5,324 bases of DNA, taken from the NCBI GenBank assembly GCA_900754695.1, contig CAAEDU010000023.1, forward strand, positions 1 through 5,324. Direction: 5' to 3'. Positions 1-5,233 of this stretch are shown one piece after another. Made by a program: the position numbers and the translations under genes. Source of the DNA: Clostridia bacterium (GTDB taxonomy: Bacteria; Bacillota; Clostridia; Christensenellales; CAG-917). The notes below the pieces were generated by a model. That model made no database searches. It had not been told where the DNA came from and saw only the letters and a list, made by a program, of their open reading frames with translations. Every line of letters starts with the position of its first letter. Within the stretch, counting starts at the first letter, position 1.

Positions 1-25
1 ATGCCAGCCCGGAATAATACGAACC
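1..25 (+). repeat. Left terminal inverted repeat of copy 1
   Basis: Pairs with 257-281 at 23 of 25 positions. Its core ggaataatacgaacc (11-25) is uninterrupted. The two mismatched bases (6 and 8) both differ in the second copy at 5234-5258, and that copy's left arm is the exact reverse complement of 257-281. Confidence 0.85.
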
Positions 26-27
26 AG

Positions 28-137
28 CCTCAGAGCAATTCTTTTCGGCGCTTTTGCACAGCCGAAACTTGCCAATATGTATACTATTGCCTGTGTTCCG
101 CCCGTGCAACATCATCCGAAAATCTCTTGCTCTGAGG
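28..137. other. Hairpin I of the repeat element
   Basis: Nested complementary segments are visible: cctcagagcaa (28-38) with 127-137 (11 of 11), ttttcgg (42-48) with ccgaaaa (116-122), ttgcac (54-59) with gtgcaa (104-109), cgaaac (63-68) with gttccg (95-100, one mismatch), and an apical caata/tattg stem (73-77 with 85-89). Together they make one long interrupted stem. The 5' arm and apex are conserved in copy 2. Whether it acts as RNA or as a DNA cruciform cannot be told from sequence. Confidence 0.7.
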
Positions 138-145
138 TGCGAGCA

Positions 146-254
146 GTTCCGCGCCTGCCGATTTTTGGCTGAGCAAGGAAGTCGCCGCAGCTAATACCCA
201 CTCGTATTAGCAAGGCGAATGACGCGGTTCAGGCGGAAATCAGCGGCGCAGAAC
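146..254. other. Hairpin II of the repeat element
   Basis: A second long imperfect stem. The apex is gctaatac (190-197) with gtattagc (204-211) around a 6-base loop. Below it are tcgcc (182-186) with ggcga (214-218), then 157-174 with 227-244 (mostly paired with some G.U and mismatches), and 146-155 with 245-254 (one mismatch). It sits directly between hairpin I and the right terminal repeat, giving a three-stem junction with few unpaired bases at the centre. Confidence 0.65.
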
Positions 255-256
255 CG

Positions 257-281
257 GGTTCGTATTATTCCGGTCCGGCAT
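257..281 (-). repeat. Right terminal inverted repeat of copy 1
   Basis: Reverse complement of the left arm. It matches the left arm of copy 2 (5234-5258) perfectly over 25 bases, so this is probably the family consensus of the terminus. The element is taken to end at 281. Confidence 0.85.
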
Positions 282-445
282 GCCTTGCGGGAATGATGCG
301 GATCCGTCTCGGAACAATTCTTTTCGGCGCGTTTAGGCAAGGCTGTCCGCAGGAAGCCGCACGGAGAGGGGCGGCTTTATCGGATCGCGGAAAGGGGTGC
401 TGCGTGCCGCTCCCGCCGCTCATTCGGGGAGAGGGCGTAAAACTG
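282..445. other. Upstream region without a recognised gene
   Basis: Between the repeat element and the smpB promoter no coding region is convincing; the reverse-strand frame running through 377-760 overlaps smpB and is a shadow. Visible items are a 7-bp inverted repeat gccttgc (282-288) with gcaaggc (337-343) that encloses the partial repeat copy at 306-334, and a stem aagccgc (354-360) with gcggctt (371-377) followed by only three T. The region may be the decayed remainder of another repeat copy. Confidence 0.4.
306..334 (+). repeat. Partial third copy of the repeat's internal motif
   Basis: Aligns with 27-55 of the element at 25 of 29 positions and shares caattcttttcggcgc without change. 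It lies 25 bases outside the right terminal repeat of copy 1, lacks the terminal repeat, and is flanked by the 282-288/337-343 inverted repeat. It is probably a truncated or rearranged relic of the same family. Confidence 0.6.
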
Positions 446-474
446 TTGTAAAAAGAGAGAAAAAGTTATATCAT
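446..474 (+). promoter_or_regulatory. Probable sigma-A promoter for smpB
   Basis: TTGTAA (446-451) and TATCAT (469-474) are separated by 17 bases and lie in a locally AT-rich patch about 40 bases upstream of the smpB start. The leader between them includes a CG-alternating stretch (about 483-500). No other promoter is seen before metY or metA, so this one may drive the whole smpB-metY-metA unit. Confidence 0.5.
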
Positions 475-514
475 ATAAATTACGGCGCGCGGCGCGCGCG
501 AAAGAGAGAATGCG

Positions 515-967
515 ATGAAGATCGTTGCCACCAACAAGAAAGCCTATCACGACTATTTCGTGGAGGAGACATATGAGGCGGGAGTGGTGCTCGTGGGCAC
601 GGAGGTCAAGTCCGTGCGGCTGGGCAAGGTGAACCTCCGCGACAGCTACGTCTCGCTGAAGAGCGGCGAGGCGGTGCTTTCGGGTGCGCACATTTCTCCT
701 TACGAGAAGGGGAGCTATTTCAATGTCGATCCTCTCCGTCCGCGCAAGCTGCTGCTGCACAAGGACGAGATAAGGAAGCTGAAAGCCAAGACGGAGCAGA
801 AAGGTTACACCGTCGTCCCTCTCAGGATCTATTTCAAGGACAGTCTCGTCAAGGTGGAGATCGGGTTGTGCAAGGGCAAGGATCTTTACGACAAGCGCGA
901 GACGCTGAAGCGCCGCGAAGAGGCGCGCAAGCTGGATCGCATCAAGAAGGAGTTCAACACCAGATGA
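515..967 (+). CDS. smpB: SsrA-binding protein SmpB
   Basis: SmpB is the cytoplasmic partner of tmRNA. It binds the tRNA-like domain of SsrA and brings it to stalled ribosomes for trans-translation. The 150-residue product has the family's usual length and marks: N-terminal NKKAYHDY (7-14), EAGVVLVGTEVKS (21-33) with the conserved GTEVKS, HISPY (59-63), DPLRPRKLLLHK (72-83) and KVEIGLCKGKDLYDKRE (113-129), followed by a basic, helix-prone tail rich in K/R (130-150) that in the family reaches into the mRNA channel. One small departure is Asp at 123, where many homologues have a second Lys (GKK). The start is the ATG after a weak purine-rich site (about 501-510). The tmRNA gene, often nearby, is not in this window. 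metY follows after 40 bp, suggesting co-transcription. Confidence 0.97.
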   Translation: MKIVATNKKAYHDYFVEETYEAGVVLVGTEVKSVRLGKVNLRDSYVSLKSGEAVLSGAHISPYEKGSYFNVDPLRPRKLLLHKDEIRKLKAKTEQKGYTVVPLRIYFKDSLVKVEIGLCKGKDLYDKRETLKRREEARKLDRIKKEFNTR

Positions 968-995
968 GTGCCCGAGTGCGGCGCATTTGGCAGAA

Positions 996-1001
996 AAGGA
1001 G
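996..1001 (+). promoter_or_regulatory. Ribosome binding site that fixes the metY start
   Basis: AAGGAG lies six bases before the ATG at 1008. It places the start at MSKIETL and makes a longer reading from a TTG at 987 unlikely, because the ribosome site would then fall inside the coding sequence. Confidence 0.85.
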
Positions 1002-1007
1002 TTTTAT

Positions 1008-2291
1008 ATGAGCAAGATCGAGACTTTATGTGTCCAAGGCGGCTATACGCCCGGCAACGGCGAGCCGAGGCAGATCCCCATCGTACAGAGCACGACCTTC
1101 CGCTATGAGACCAGCGAGGATATGGCAAAGCTCTTCGACCTGGAGGCGTCGGGCTATTTCTACACCCGCCTGCAGAACCCCACCAACGACACGGTGGCGG
1201 CGAAGATCTGCGCCCTCGAGGGCGGCACTGCGGCGATGCTCACCTCGTCGGGTCAGGCGGCAAACTTCTTTGCGGTGTTCAACATCGCGAGCGCGGGCGA
1301 TCACGTGGTGGCGAGCTCCACCATCTACGGCGGCACATTCAATCTCTTTTCCGTCACCATGAAGCGCATGGGCATCGACTTCACCTTCGTCGCGCCCGAC
1401 GCGAGCGAGGAGGAACTGGACGCGGCGTTCCGCCCCAACACCAAGGCGGTGTTCGGCGAGACCATCGCAAACCCCGCTCTCACCGTCCTTGACATCGAGA
1501 AGTTCGCACACGCGGCGCACGCGCACGGCGTGCCGCTCATCGTCGACAACACCTTTGCCACCCCCGTCAACTGCCGTCCCTTCGAGTGGGGCGCGGACAT
1601 CGTGACGCACTCCACCACCAAGTATATGGACGGACACGGCGCCGCGGTGGGCGGCTGCATCGTGGACAGCGGAAAGTTCGACTGGACCAAATACCCCGAG
1701 AAGTTCCCCGGGCTGTGCACTCCGGACGAGAGCTATCACGGCGTGACTTACACCGAGCGTTTCGGGCTGGCGGGCGCGTTCATCACCAAGGCGACGGCGC
1801 AGCTCATGCGCGACTTCGGCGCCATCCAGTCTCCGCAGAACGCATTTCTTTTGAACCTCGGGCTTGAGAGCCTGCACGTCAGGATGCAACGCCATTGCGA
1901 GAACGCCCTCAAAATGGCGCAGTTCCTTGCAGGGAGCGAGTATGTCGGGCACGTCACCTACTGCGATCTGCCCGGCGACAAATATCACGAAGTGGCGAAG
2001 AAGTATCTCCCTCACGGCTCCTGCGGCGTGGTCAGCTTCACCGTGAAGGGCGGCAGAAAGGCGGCGGAGAACTTCATGAAGCACCTGAAACTCATCGCCA
2101 TCGAGACGCACGTTGCGGACGCCAGATCCTGCTGTCTGCATCCCGCAAGTTCCACCCACCGTCAGATGACGGACGCGGAGCTCGCCGCCTGCGGAGTGTC
2201 CCCGGACCTTGTCCGCCTCTCCTGCGGCATCGAGAACGCGGACGACCTCATCGCCGACGTCAGGCAGGCGCTTGAAGCCGCGCACGCCTGA
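1008..2291 (+). CDS. metY: O-acetylhomoserine sulfhydrylase (O-acetylhomoserine aminocarboxypropyltransferase)
   Basis: PLP-dependent enzyme of the Cys/Met metabolism family (fold type I) that makes homocysteine and acetate from O-acetylhomoserine and sulfide in the cytoplasm. The 427 residues match the usual MetY length of about 425-430, longer than MetB/MetC enzymes (about 380-400). Visible marks are SGYFYTRLQNPT (48-59), with Tyr52 and Arg54 as family phosphate ligands from the neighbouring subunit; SSGQAA (80-85); STIYGGT (104-110), whose Tyr107 stacks on the cofactor; VDNTFATP (179-186), with Asp180 facing the pyridine nitrogen; the Schiff-base Lys205 in HSTTKYMDGHG (201-211); and HPASSTHRQMTDAEL (378-392), with VRLSCGIE (402-409) carrying the probable substrate-carboxylate Arg403. 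The extra loop at about 226-250 is typical of MetY. The next gene makes its substrate. No riboswitch or T-box fits in the 40-bp leader, so control probably comes from the upstream promoter or is post-transcriptional. Confidence 0.93.
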   Translation: MSKIETLCVQGGYTPGNGEPRQIPIVQSTTFRYETSEDMAKLFDLEASGYFYTRLQNPTNDTVAAKICALEGGTAAMLTSSGQAANFFAVFNIASAGDHVVASSTIYGGTFNLFSVTMKRMGIDFTFVAPDASEEELDAAFRPNTKAVFGETIANPALTVLDIEKFAHAAHAHGVPLIVDNTFATPVNCRPFEWGADIVTHSTTKYMDGHGAAVGGCIVDSGKFDWTKYPEKFPGLCTPDESYHGVTYTERFGLAGAFITKATAQLMRDFGAIQSPQNAFLLNLGLESLHVRMQRHCENALKMAQFLAGSEYVGHVTYCDLPGDKYHEVAKKYLPHGSCGVVSFTVKGGRKAAENFMKHLKLIAIETHVADARSCCLHPASSTHRQMTDAELAACGVSPDLVRLSCGIENADDLIADVRQALEAAHA

Positions 2292-2295
2292 GCAC

Positions 2296-2320
2296 TTTCC
2301 CTCGCGGCAGGCGAGGGGAG
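2296..2320 (+). other. Intergenic hairpin between metY and metA
   Basis: ccctcgc (2299-2305) pairs with gcgaggg (2311-2317) around a 5-base loop and can extend by three weaker pairs to 2296/2320. No T run follows, so it is not an intrinsic terminator. It could stabilise or partially attenuate a metY-metA transcript. Confidence 0.5.
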
Positions 2321-2362
2321 CGGACGCCGTCCCGCATATGACGGCGAAGACAAAGTGACTAC

Positions 2363-2367
2363 GGAGG
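2363..2367 (+). promoter_or_regulatory. Ribosome binding site of metA
   Basis: GGAGG four bases before the ATG at 2372, a strong site consistent with translation independent of metY. Confidence 0.8.
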
Positions 2368-2371
2368 CAAT

Positions 2372-3298
2372 ATGCCCATCATCATTCCGAAAGACATACC
2401 CGCCTATGCGTCGCTGCGCAGCGAGAAGATCTTCGTCATGGACGCGGAGCGCGCGGGCACGCAGGACATCCGCCCGCTGGAAGTCGCCATCGTCAACCTC
2501 ATGCCCACAAAAGAGGTGACGGAGACCCAGCTCATGCGGCTGCTCGGCAACACTCCTCTGCAGGTGAACATCCACCTCATCGGGACGGCGAGCTATAAGA
2601 GCACGCACGTCTCCGAGGCGCACATGCAGAAGTTTTACCGTTCCATTTCGGAAGTGAAAAAGATGAAGTTCGACGGCATGATCGTCACCGGCGCGCCCGT
2701 GGAGACCATCCCCTTCGAAGAGGTCAAATATTGGAACGAACTTGTCGAGATCATGGACTTCGCGCGCGAGAACGTCACCAGCACCATCTACATCTGCTGG
2801 GGGGCGCAGGCGGCGATGTATCACTTCTGGGGCATAGGCAAGCAACTCCTTGACAAGAAGCTCTTCGGGGTGTTCGCCACCCACGCCATGCAGGAGAACG
2901 ATATGCTCCTGAAGGGCATGGACGACACCTTCTTCATCCCGCACTCCCGCCACACCCGCGTGGACGAAGAGGCGGTGCGCGCGTGCCCTGACATCAAGGT
3001 GTTGGCGTCCTCTCCCGAGGCGGGCATCTCCATCGCGAAGACGCACGACAACCGCATGTTCTTCTTCACGGGACACGCGGAGTACGACCGCTTCACCCTG
3101 AAAAACGAGTACGACCGCGACCGCGCAAAGGGGCTTAGCATCGAGCCCCCGAAGAACTATTTCGTCAACGAAGAGCTCGGCATCGTGGACATGAAGTGGC
3201 GCTCCACCGCCAATCTTCTCTTCTACAACTGGCTGAACTATTACGTCTATCAGGTCACGCCGTACGAGATCCGCTCGGTTGGCAGCGCGACGGAGTGA
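2372..3298 (+). CDS. metA: Homoserine O-acetyltransferase, MetA family (acetyl-CoA type)
   Basis: Activates homoserine by acylating its hydroxyl group, the committed step of methionine synthesis. The 308-residue protein is full length for the MetA (HTS) family, which has a class I glutamine-amidotransferase-like fold. It starts with the typical MPIIIPKDIPA. The catalytic set falls at exactly the family numbering: nucleophile Cys142 in ICWGAQA (141-147), His235 and Glu237 in FTGHAEYD (232-239). Residue 111 is Glu (VTGAPVET, 105-112). In characterised MetA proteins Glu111 goes with acetyl-CoA and Gly111 with succinyl-CoA, so the donor here is predicted to be acetyl-CoA; this form is also called metAA. 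The adjacent metY uses O-acetylhomoserine, which supports the call. It is the last gene of the unit and is followed by a strong terminator. Confidence 0.94.
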   Translation: MPIIIPKDIPAYASLRSEKIFVMDAERAGTQDIRPLEVAIVNLMPTKEVTETQLMRLLGNTPLQVNIHLIGTASYKSTHVSEAHMQKFYRSISEVKKMKFDGMIVTGAPVETIPFEEVKYWNELVEIMDFARENVTSTIYICWGAQAAMYHFWGIGKQLLDKKLFGVFATHAMQENDMLLKGMDDTFFIPHSRHTRVDEEAVRACPDIKVLASSPEAGISIAKTHDNRMFFFTGHAEYDRFTLKNEYDRDRAKGLSIEPPKNYFVNEELGIVDMKWRSTANLLFYNWLNYYVYQVTPYEIRSVGSATE

Positions 3299-3331
3299 GA
3301 AGGGCGCGCCGCACCCGACATCAAGACATCG

Positions 3332-3359
3332 AAAAGACCGTCCTTGCGACGGTCTTTTT
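3332..3359 (+). terminator. Intrinsic terminator after metA
   Basis: Stem agaccgtc (3335-3342) with gacggtct (3348-3355), loop of five, T run at 3355-3359, and an A run before the stem (3332-3335). It lies 33 bases after the metA stop and ends the smpB-metY-metA unit. Confidence 0.9.
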
Positions 3360-3380
3360 GTATGCGACGGTCATTTTGTT
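3345..3380 (+). repeat. Tandem 18-bp duplication of the terminator 3' arm
   Basis: 3345-3362 and 3363-3380 match at 16 of 18 positions; each contains gcgacggtc followed by a T-rich run. The second unit could pair with the same 5' arm as a fallback hairpin. The start of a third unit (tgcggcgg, 3381-3388) merges into the GC-rich repeats downstream. Confidence 0.7.
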
Positions 3381-3381
3381 T

Positions 3382-3465
3382 GCGGCGGCGGGACTGCCGT
3401 GTGACGCTGCTTCGGCGGCGGGACGGGACTGCGGACAGCGACACTTCGGCGGCGGGACTGCGGAC
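3382..3465 (+). repeat. Imperfect GC-rich direct repeats
   Basis: gcggcgggac recurs at 3386, 3415 and 3449, twice preceded by ttcg (ttcggcggcgggac at 3411-3424 and 3445-3458). gggactgcggac occurs at 3425-3436 and 3454-3465. Spacing is irregular (roughly 29-34 bases). This is non-coding DNA just beyond a terminator; no function is evident, and slippage-born expansion is likely. Confidence 0.55.
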
Positions 3466-3547
3466 GGCGGCTCTCCGCGGGAGGATTTCGGGCAGAGGAG
3501 GCGTTTCTCCGCTCCGAACGGTCGCAAAAAAAGATTTTTAGAAAATC

Positions 3548-3581
3548 CGGAAAAGTTGCTAAATCGGAAAAGTTACTAAAA
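3548..3581 (+). repeat. 17-bp tandem repeat upstream of the peptidase-like promoter
   Basis: cggaaaagttgctaaat (3548-3564) is followed directly by cggaaaagttactaaaa (3565-3581), 15 of 17 identical. It sits in AT-rich DNA about 40 bases upstream of the -35 box, a position suited to an activator site or an UP-like element. No known operator is recognised. Confidence 0.6.
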
Positions 3582-3619
3582 ACGATCGGCAAAACAACAA
3601 TTTTGACCGCTTTTGAATC

Positions 3620-3648
3620 TTGAACTTGTGTATGTTATCTGCTATACT
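3620..3648 (+). promoter_or_regulatory. Sigma-A-type promoter of the peptidase-like gene
   Basis: TTGAAC (3620-3625) and TATACT (3643-3648) are separated by exactly 17 bases, each one mismatch from consensus. Initiation would fall near 3655, leaving a leader of about 28 bases that consists mostly of the G tract. Confidence 0.75.
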
Positions 3649-3667
3649 GTATATATAACCATCCCAA

Positions 3668-3677
3668 GGGGGGGGGG
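3668..3677 (+). promoter_or_regulatory. G10 homopolymer acting as Shine-Dalgarno
   Basis: Ten consecutive G follow aa and end five bases before the ATG at 3683. Part of the run (for example AAGGGGG) must serve as the ribosome site, since no other purine-rich site lies between promoter and start. Runs of this length are prone to slippage, so the site length may vary between cells or be miscounted in assembly. Confidence 0.65.
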
Positions 3678-3682
3678 ATAAT

Positions 3683-5119
3683 ATGAAACTGTTTCTCGAC
3701 GAAGTGACGTCCAAAGAGCAGGTGCTCGCGGACATGAACGCCATGAACGCTTTCGGCGGCGGCGACCGTCTCACCGGCACTCGGGGACAGCGCGATTACT
3801 GCGCGTGGCTGAGGCGCGAGATAGAGGCGATGGGCATCCCCGTGGAGAGAAAGGAGTACACCTTCGACCGCTGGGGTGCGAAAGAGTGGTCTCTCACCGT
3901 GGACGGCAGCCCCGTGCACGTCTCCTCGCCCTTCCATTACAGCGGCTTGACGGGGGAGGAGGGTGTGACGGCGAAACTCTGCGCCGTCTGCAACAACCCT
4001 CTCGATTTTCAGCGTGCGCGCGGGAAGATCGCGGTGTGTCACATAAAGAACCTTTCCCTCATCAGCAGCAAGGTGGCGTTCAACAAGCGCAATTCTTTGC
4101 CCCGCGACCTCGAAGTGGAAAAGAGCTATCGCGGTCCCGTCAGCACGTCTTTCGTCAAGACCCTGCTCACCTTCCCCTTCCTCAAAATGTCCGGGATGAA
4201 GGGTATGATCTGCGTGTGGGAGGATATGTCCGATGCGATGGTGGAAGGGCAGTGCCTCAACTTCATCCTCTCTTATCTCGGGGTGCCCGTGCTGTGGGTG
4301 AACGAGACGGAGGGCAGGAAGGTCTTCGCAGCGGCGAAGGCGGGCAAGAGCGCAACGCTGCGCCTCACCGGCGAGATGGAGAAGGGAGCGGTCACCGAAT
4401 CCTTCCACGCCATCGTCAAGGGCACCGGCGGCACGAATGAGGCGATCATCGTCAACACGCACACGGACGGGTGCAACTTCTCGGAAGAGAATGGCGGCGT
4501 CGGGATGCTCGCGATGCTGCGCTGGTTCAAGGCGCATCCCCCGAAGCGCACCCTCATCTTCGCGTTTGTGACGGGGCACTTCCGTCTGCCCGTCTTCAGA
4601 GTGGGCGTGATGACCTCCAACCAGGCGACGGGGAGATGGCTCAAAGACAACAAGGAGCTTTGGAACGGCGGGAAATATAAAGCCGTCGCGGGGTGTTCCG
4701 TCGAGCACCTCGGCTGCACGGAGTGGAAGGACGCGGACGGCGTGTACAAAAAGACGAACGACGTCGACGTCGAGCTCGTCTACACCGGCAACAAGAGCAT
4801 GGACGCCGTCTATTACGAGGCTGTGAAGGGCAGAGACCGCCTCAGGACGATGACTCTGAGGGGGCACAACACCATGCACTTCGGCGAGGGACAACCCCTT
4901 TCCAAGAAGGGCATCCCGGAGATAGCCCTCGTCACCGCGCCCGACTATCTGTGCTCGGTGGACTACACGGGCGGGAGCCACATGGACAAGTTCGACATCG
5001 ACCTGATGTATGAGCAGATCCACACCTTCGTCAGGTGCGTCGAGATCCTGGACGGCATGTCGAGAAAGGAGATAGGCAGATCCCAGCCCTATTCCGTAGG
5101 TCTCGGCAGGCTGAAATGA
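3683..5119 (+). CDS. M28-like metallopeptidase homologue with PA-like insert and altered metal site
   Basis: A 478-residue protein with no signal peptide or membrane segment, so probably cytoplasmic. The N-terminal GDRLTGTRGQRDY (27-39) plus following helix resembles the opening of M28 (aminopeptidase Y/PSMA-like) proteins. Residues about 88-245 look like the protease-associated (PA) insert, and 250-460 the remaining peptidase fold. IIVNTHTDG (255-263) gives the first metal-ligand motif, with His260 and Asp262, and GGSHMDKFD (430-438) gives the last, His433. Between them the usual Asp-Asn pair is replaced by SEENGG (267-272), and the Glu-Glu pair of the catalytic base motif by VTGHF (296-300). 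VEHLGC (340-345) offers Glu341 as a third-motif ligand. The active site could bind metal but lacks the standard catalytic glutamate, so a divergent hydrolase or non-catalytic homologue are both possible. Substrate unknown. It is transcribed alone from its own promoter. Confidence 0.72.
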   Translation: MKLFLDEVTSKEQVLADMNAMNAFGGGDRLTGTRGQRDYCAWLRREIEAMGIPVERKEYTFDRWGAKEWSLTVDGSPVHVSSPFHYSGLTGEEGVTAKLCAVCNNPLDFQRARGKIAVCHIKNLSLISSKVAFNKRNSLPRDLEVEKSYRGPVSTSFVKTLLTFPFLKMSGMKGMICVWEDMSDAMVEGQCLNFILSYLGVPVLWVNETEGRKVFAAAKAGKSATLRLTGEMEKGAVTESFHAIVKGTGGTNEAIIVNTHTDGCNFSEENGGVGMLAMLRWFKAHPPKRTLIFAFVTGHFRLPVFRVGVMTSNQATGRWLKDNKELWNGGKYKAVAGCSVEHLGCTEWKDADGVYKKTNDVDVELVYTGNKSMDAVYYEAVKGRDRLRTMTLRGHNTMHFGEGQPLSKKGIPEIALVTAPDYLCSVDYTGGSHMDKFDIDLMYEQIHTFVRCVEILDGMSRKEIGRSQPYSVGLGRLK

Positions 5120-5152
5120 CCGTCCTGCGGCGATAGACCGCGGCGCGGAAAC

Positions 5153-5183
5153 AAAAGACGTCCTCTTACGGGGACGTCTTTTT
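5153..5183 (+). terminator. Intrinsic terminator after the peptidase-like gene
   Basis: Stem aaaagacgtcc (5153-5163) with ggacgtctttt (5172-5182), an 8-base loop and a T run at 5179-5183, 34 bases after the stop codon. Confidence 0.9.
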
Positions 5184-5233
5184 CTGTCTGCCGCACGGAC
5201 GCGGGCGTTGCGCCGCGCTCATTGCTCCGCCGT

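Larger units (their letters stand above)
1..281. mobile_element. MITE-like structured repeat element, copy 1 (apparently complete)
   Basis: This is a non-coding element bounded by inverted repeats at 1-25 and 257-281 (23 of 25 positions pair; mismatches at 6/276 and 8/274). Inside lie two independent long hairpins, 28-137 and 146-254, so the strand can be drawn as a three-way junction closed by the 25-bp terminal stem. The first 91 bases recur at 5234-5324 with four substitutions, which shows that it is a dispersed repeat. No sizeable gene of its own is evident. Size, terminal inverted repeats and lack of a gene fit a miniature inverted-repeat transposable element; a family of structured intergenic RNA or DNA elements is the alternative. 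The left boundary coincides with the window edge, so the element could extend further left and no target-site duplication can be judged. Mobility is inferred. Confidence 0.72.

Noticed and set aside
354..380. Stem aagccgc/gcggctt as a terminator for an upstream transcript
   Set aside because: Only three T follow and the loop is ten bases; too weak to call.
1..514. tmRNA (ssrA) gene next to smpB
   Set aside because: No tRNA-like ends or tag-reading frame were seen; the structure here belongs to the dispersed repeat.
987..1007. Seven-residue N-terminal extension of MetY from a TTG codon
   Set aside because: The AAGGAG site at 996-1001 positions the ATG at 1008, and the family N-terminus aligns with MSKIETL.
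968..1007. SAM riboswitch or T-box before metY
   Set aside because: Only 40 bases separate the genes, far too short for either, and no motif is visible.
1026..2285. Long reverse-strand open frame (419 codons) opposite metY
   Set aside because: It mirrors metY's codon bias in GC-rich DNA. The translation is rich in R, H, V and G without recognisable motifs, and the forward gene has all cofactor residues.
2162..3076. Reverse-strand open frame (304 codons) spanning the metY-metA junction
   Set aside because: Overlaps two well-supported genes and has no recognisable protein features.
3382..3465. CRISPR array
   Set aside because: The repeats are short, imperfect, GC-only and irregularly spaced, without unique spacers or cas genes.
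3635..5023. Long reverse-strand open frame (462 codons) opposite the peptidase-like gene
   Set aside because: Same shadow effect; the forward strand has promoter, ribosome site, family motifs and terminator, while the reverse frame would read through the forward promoter.
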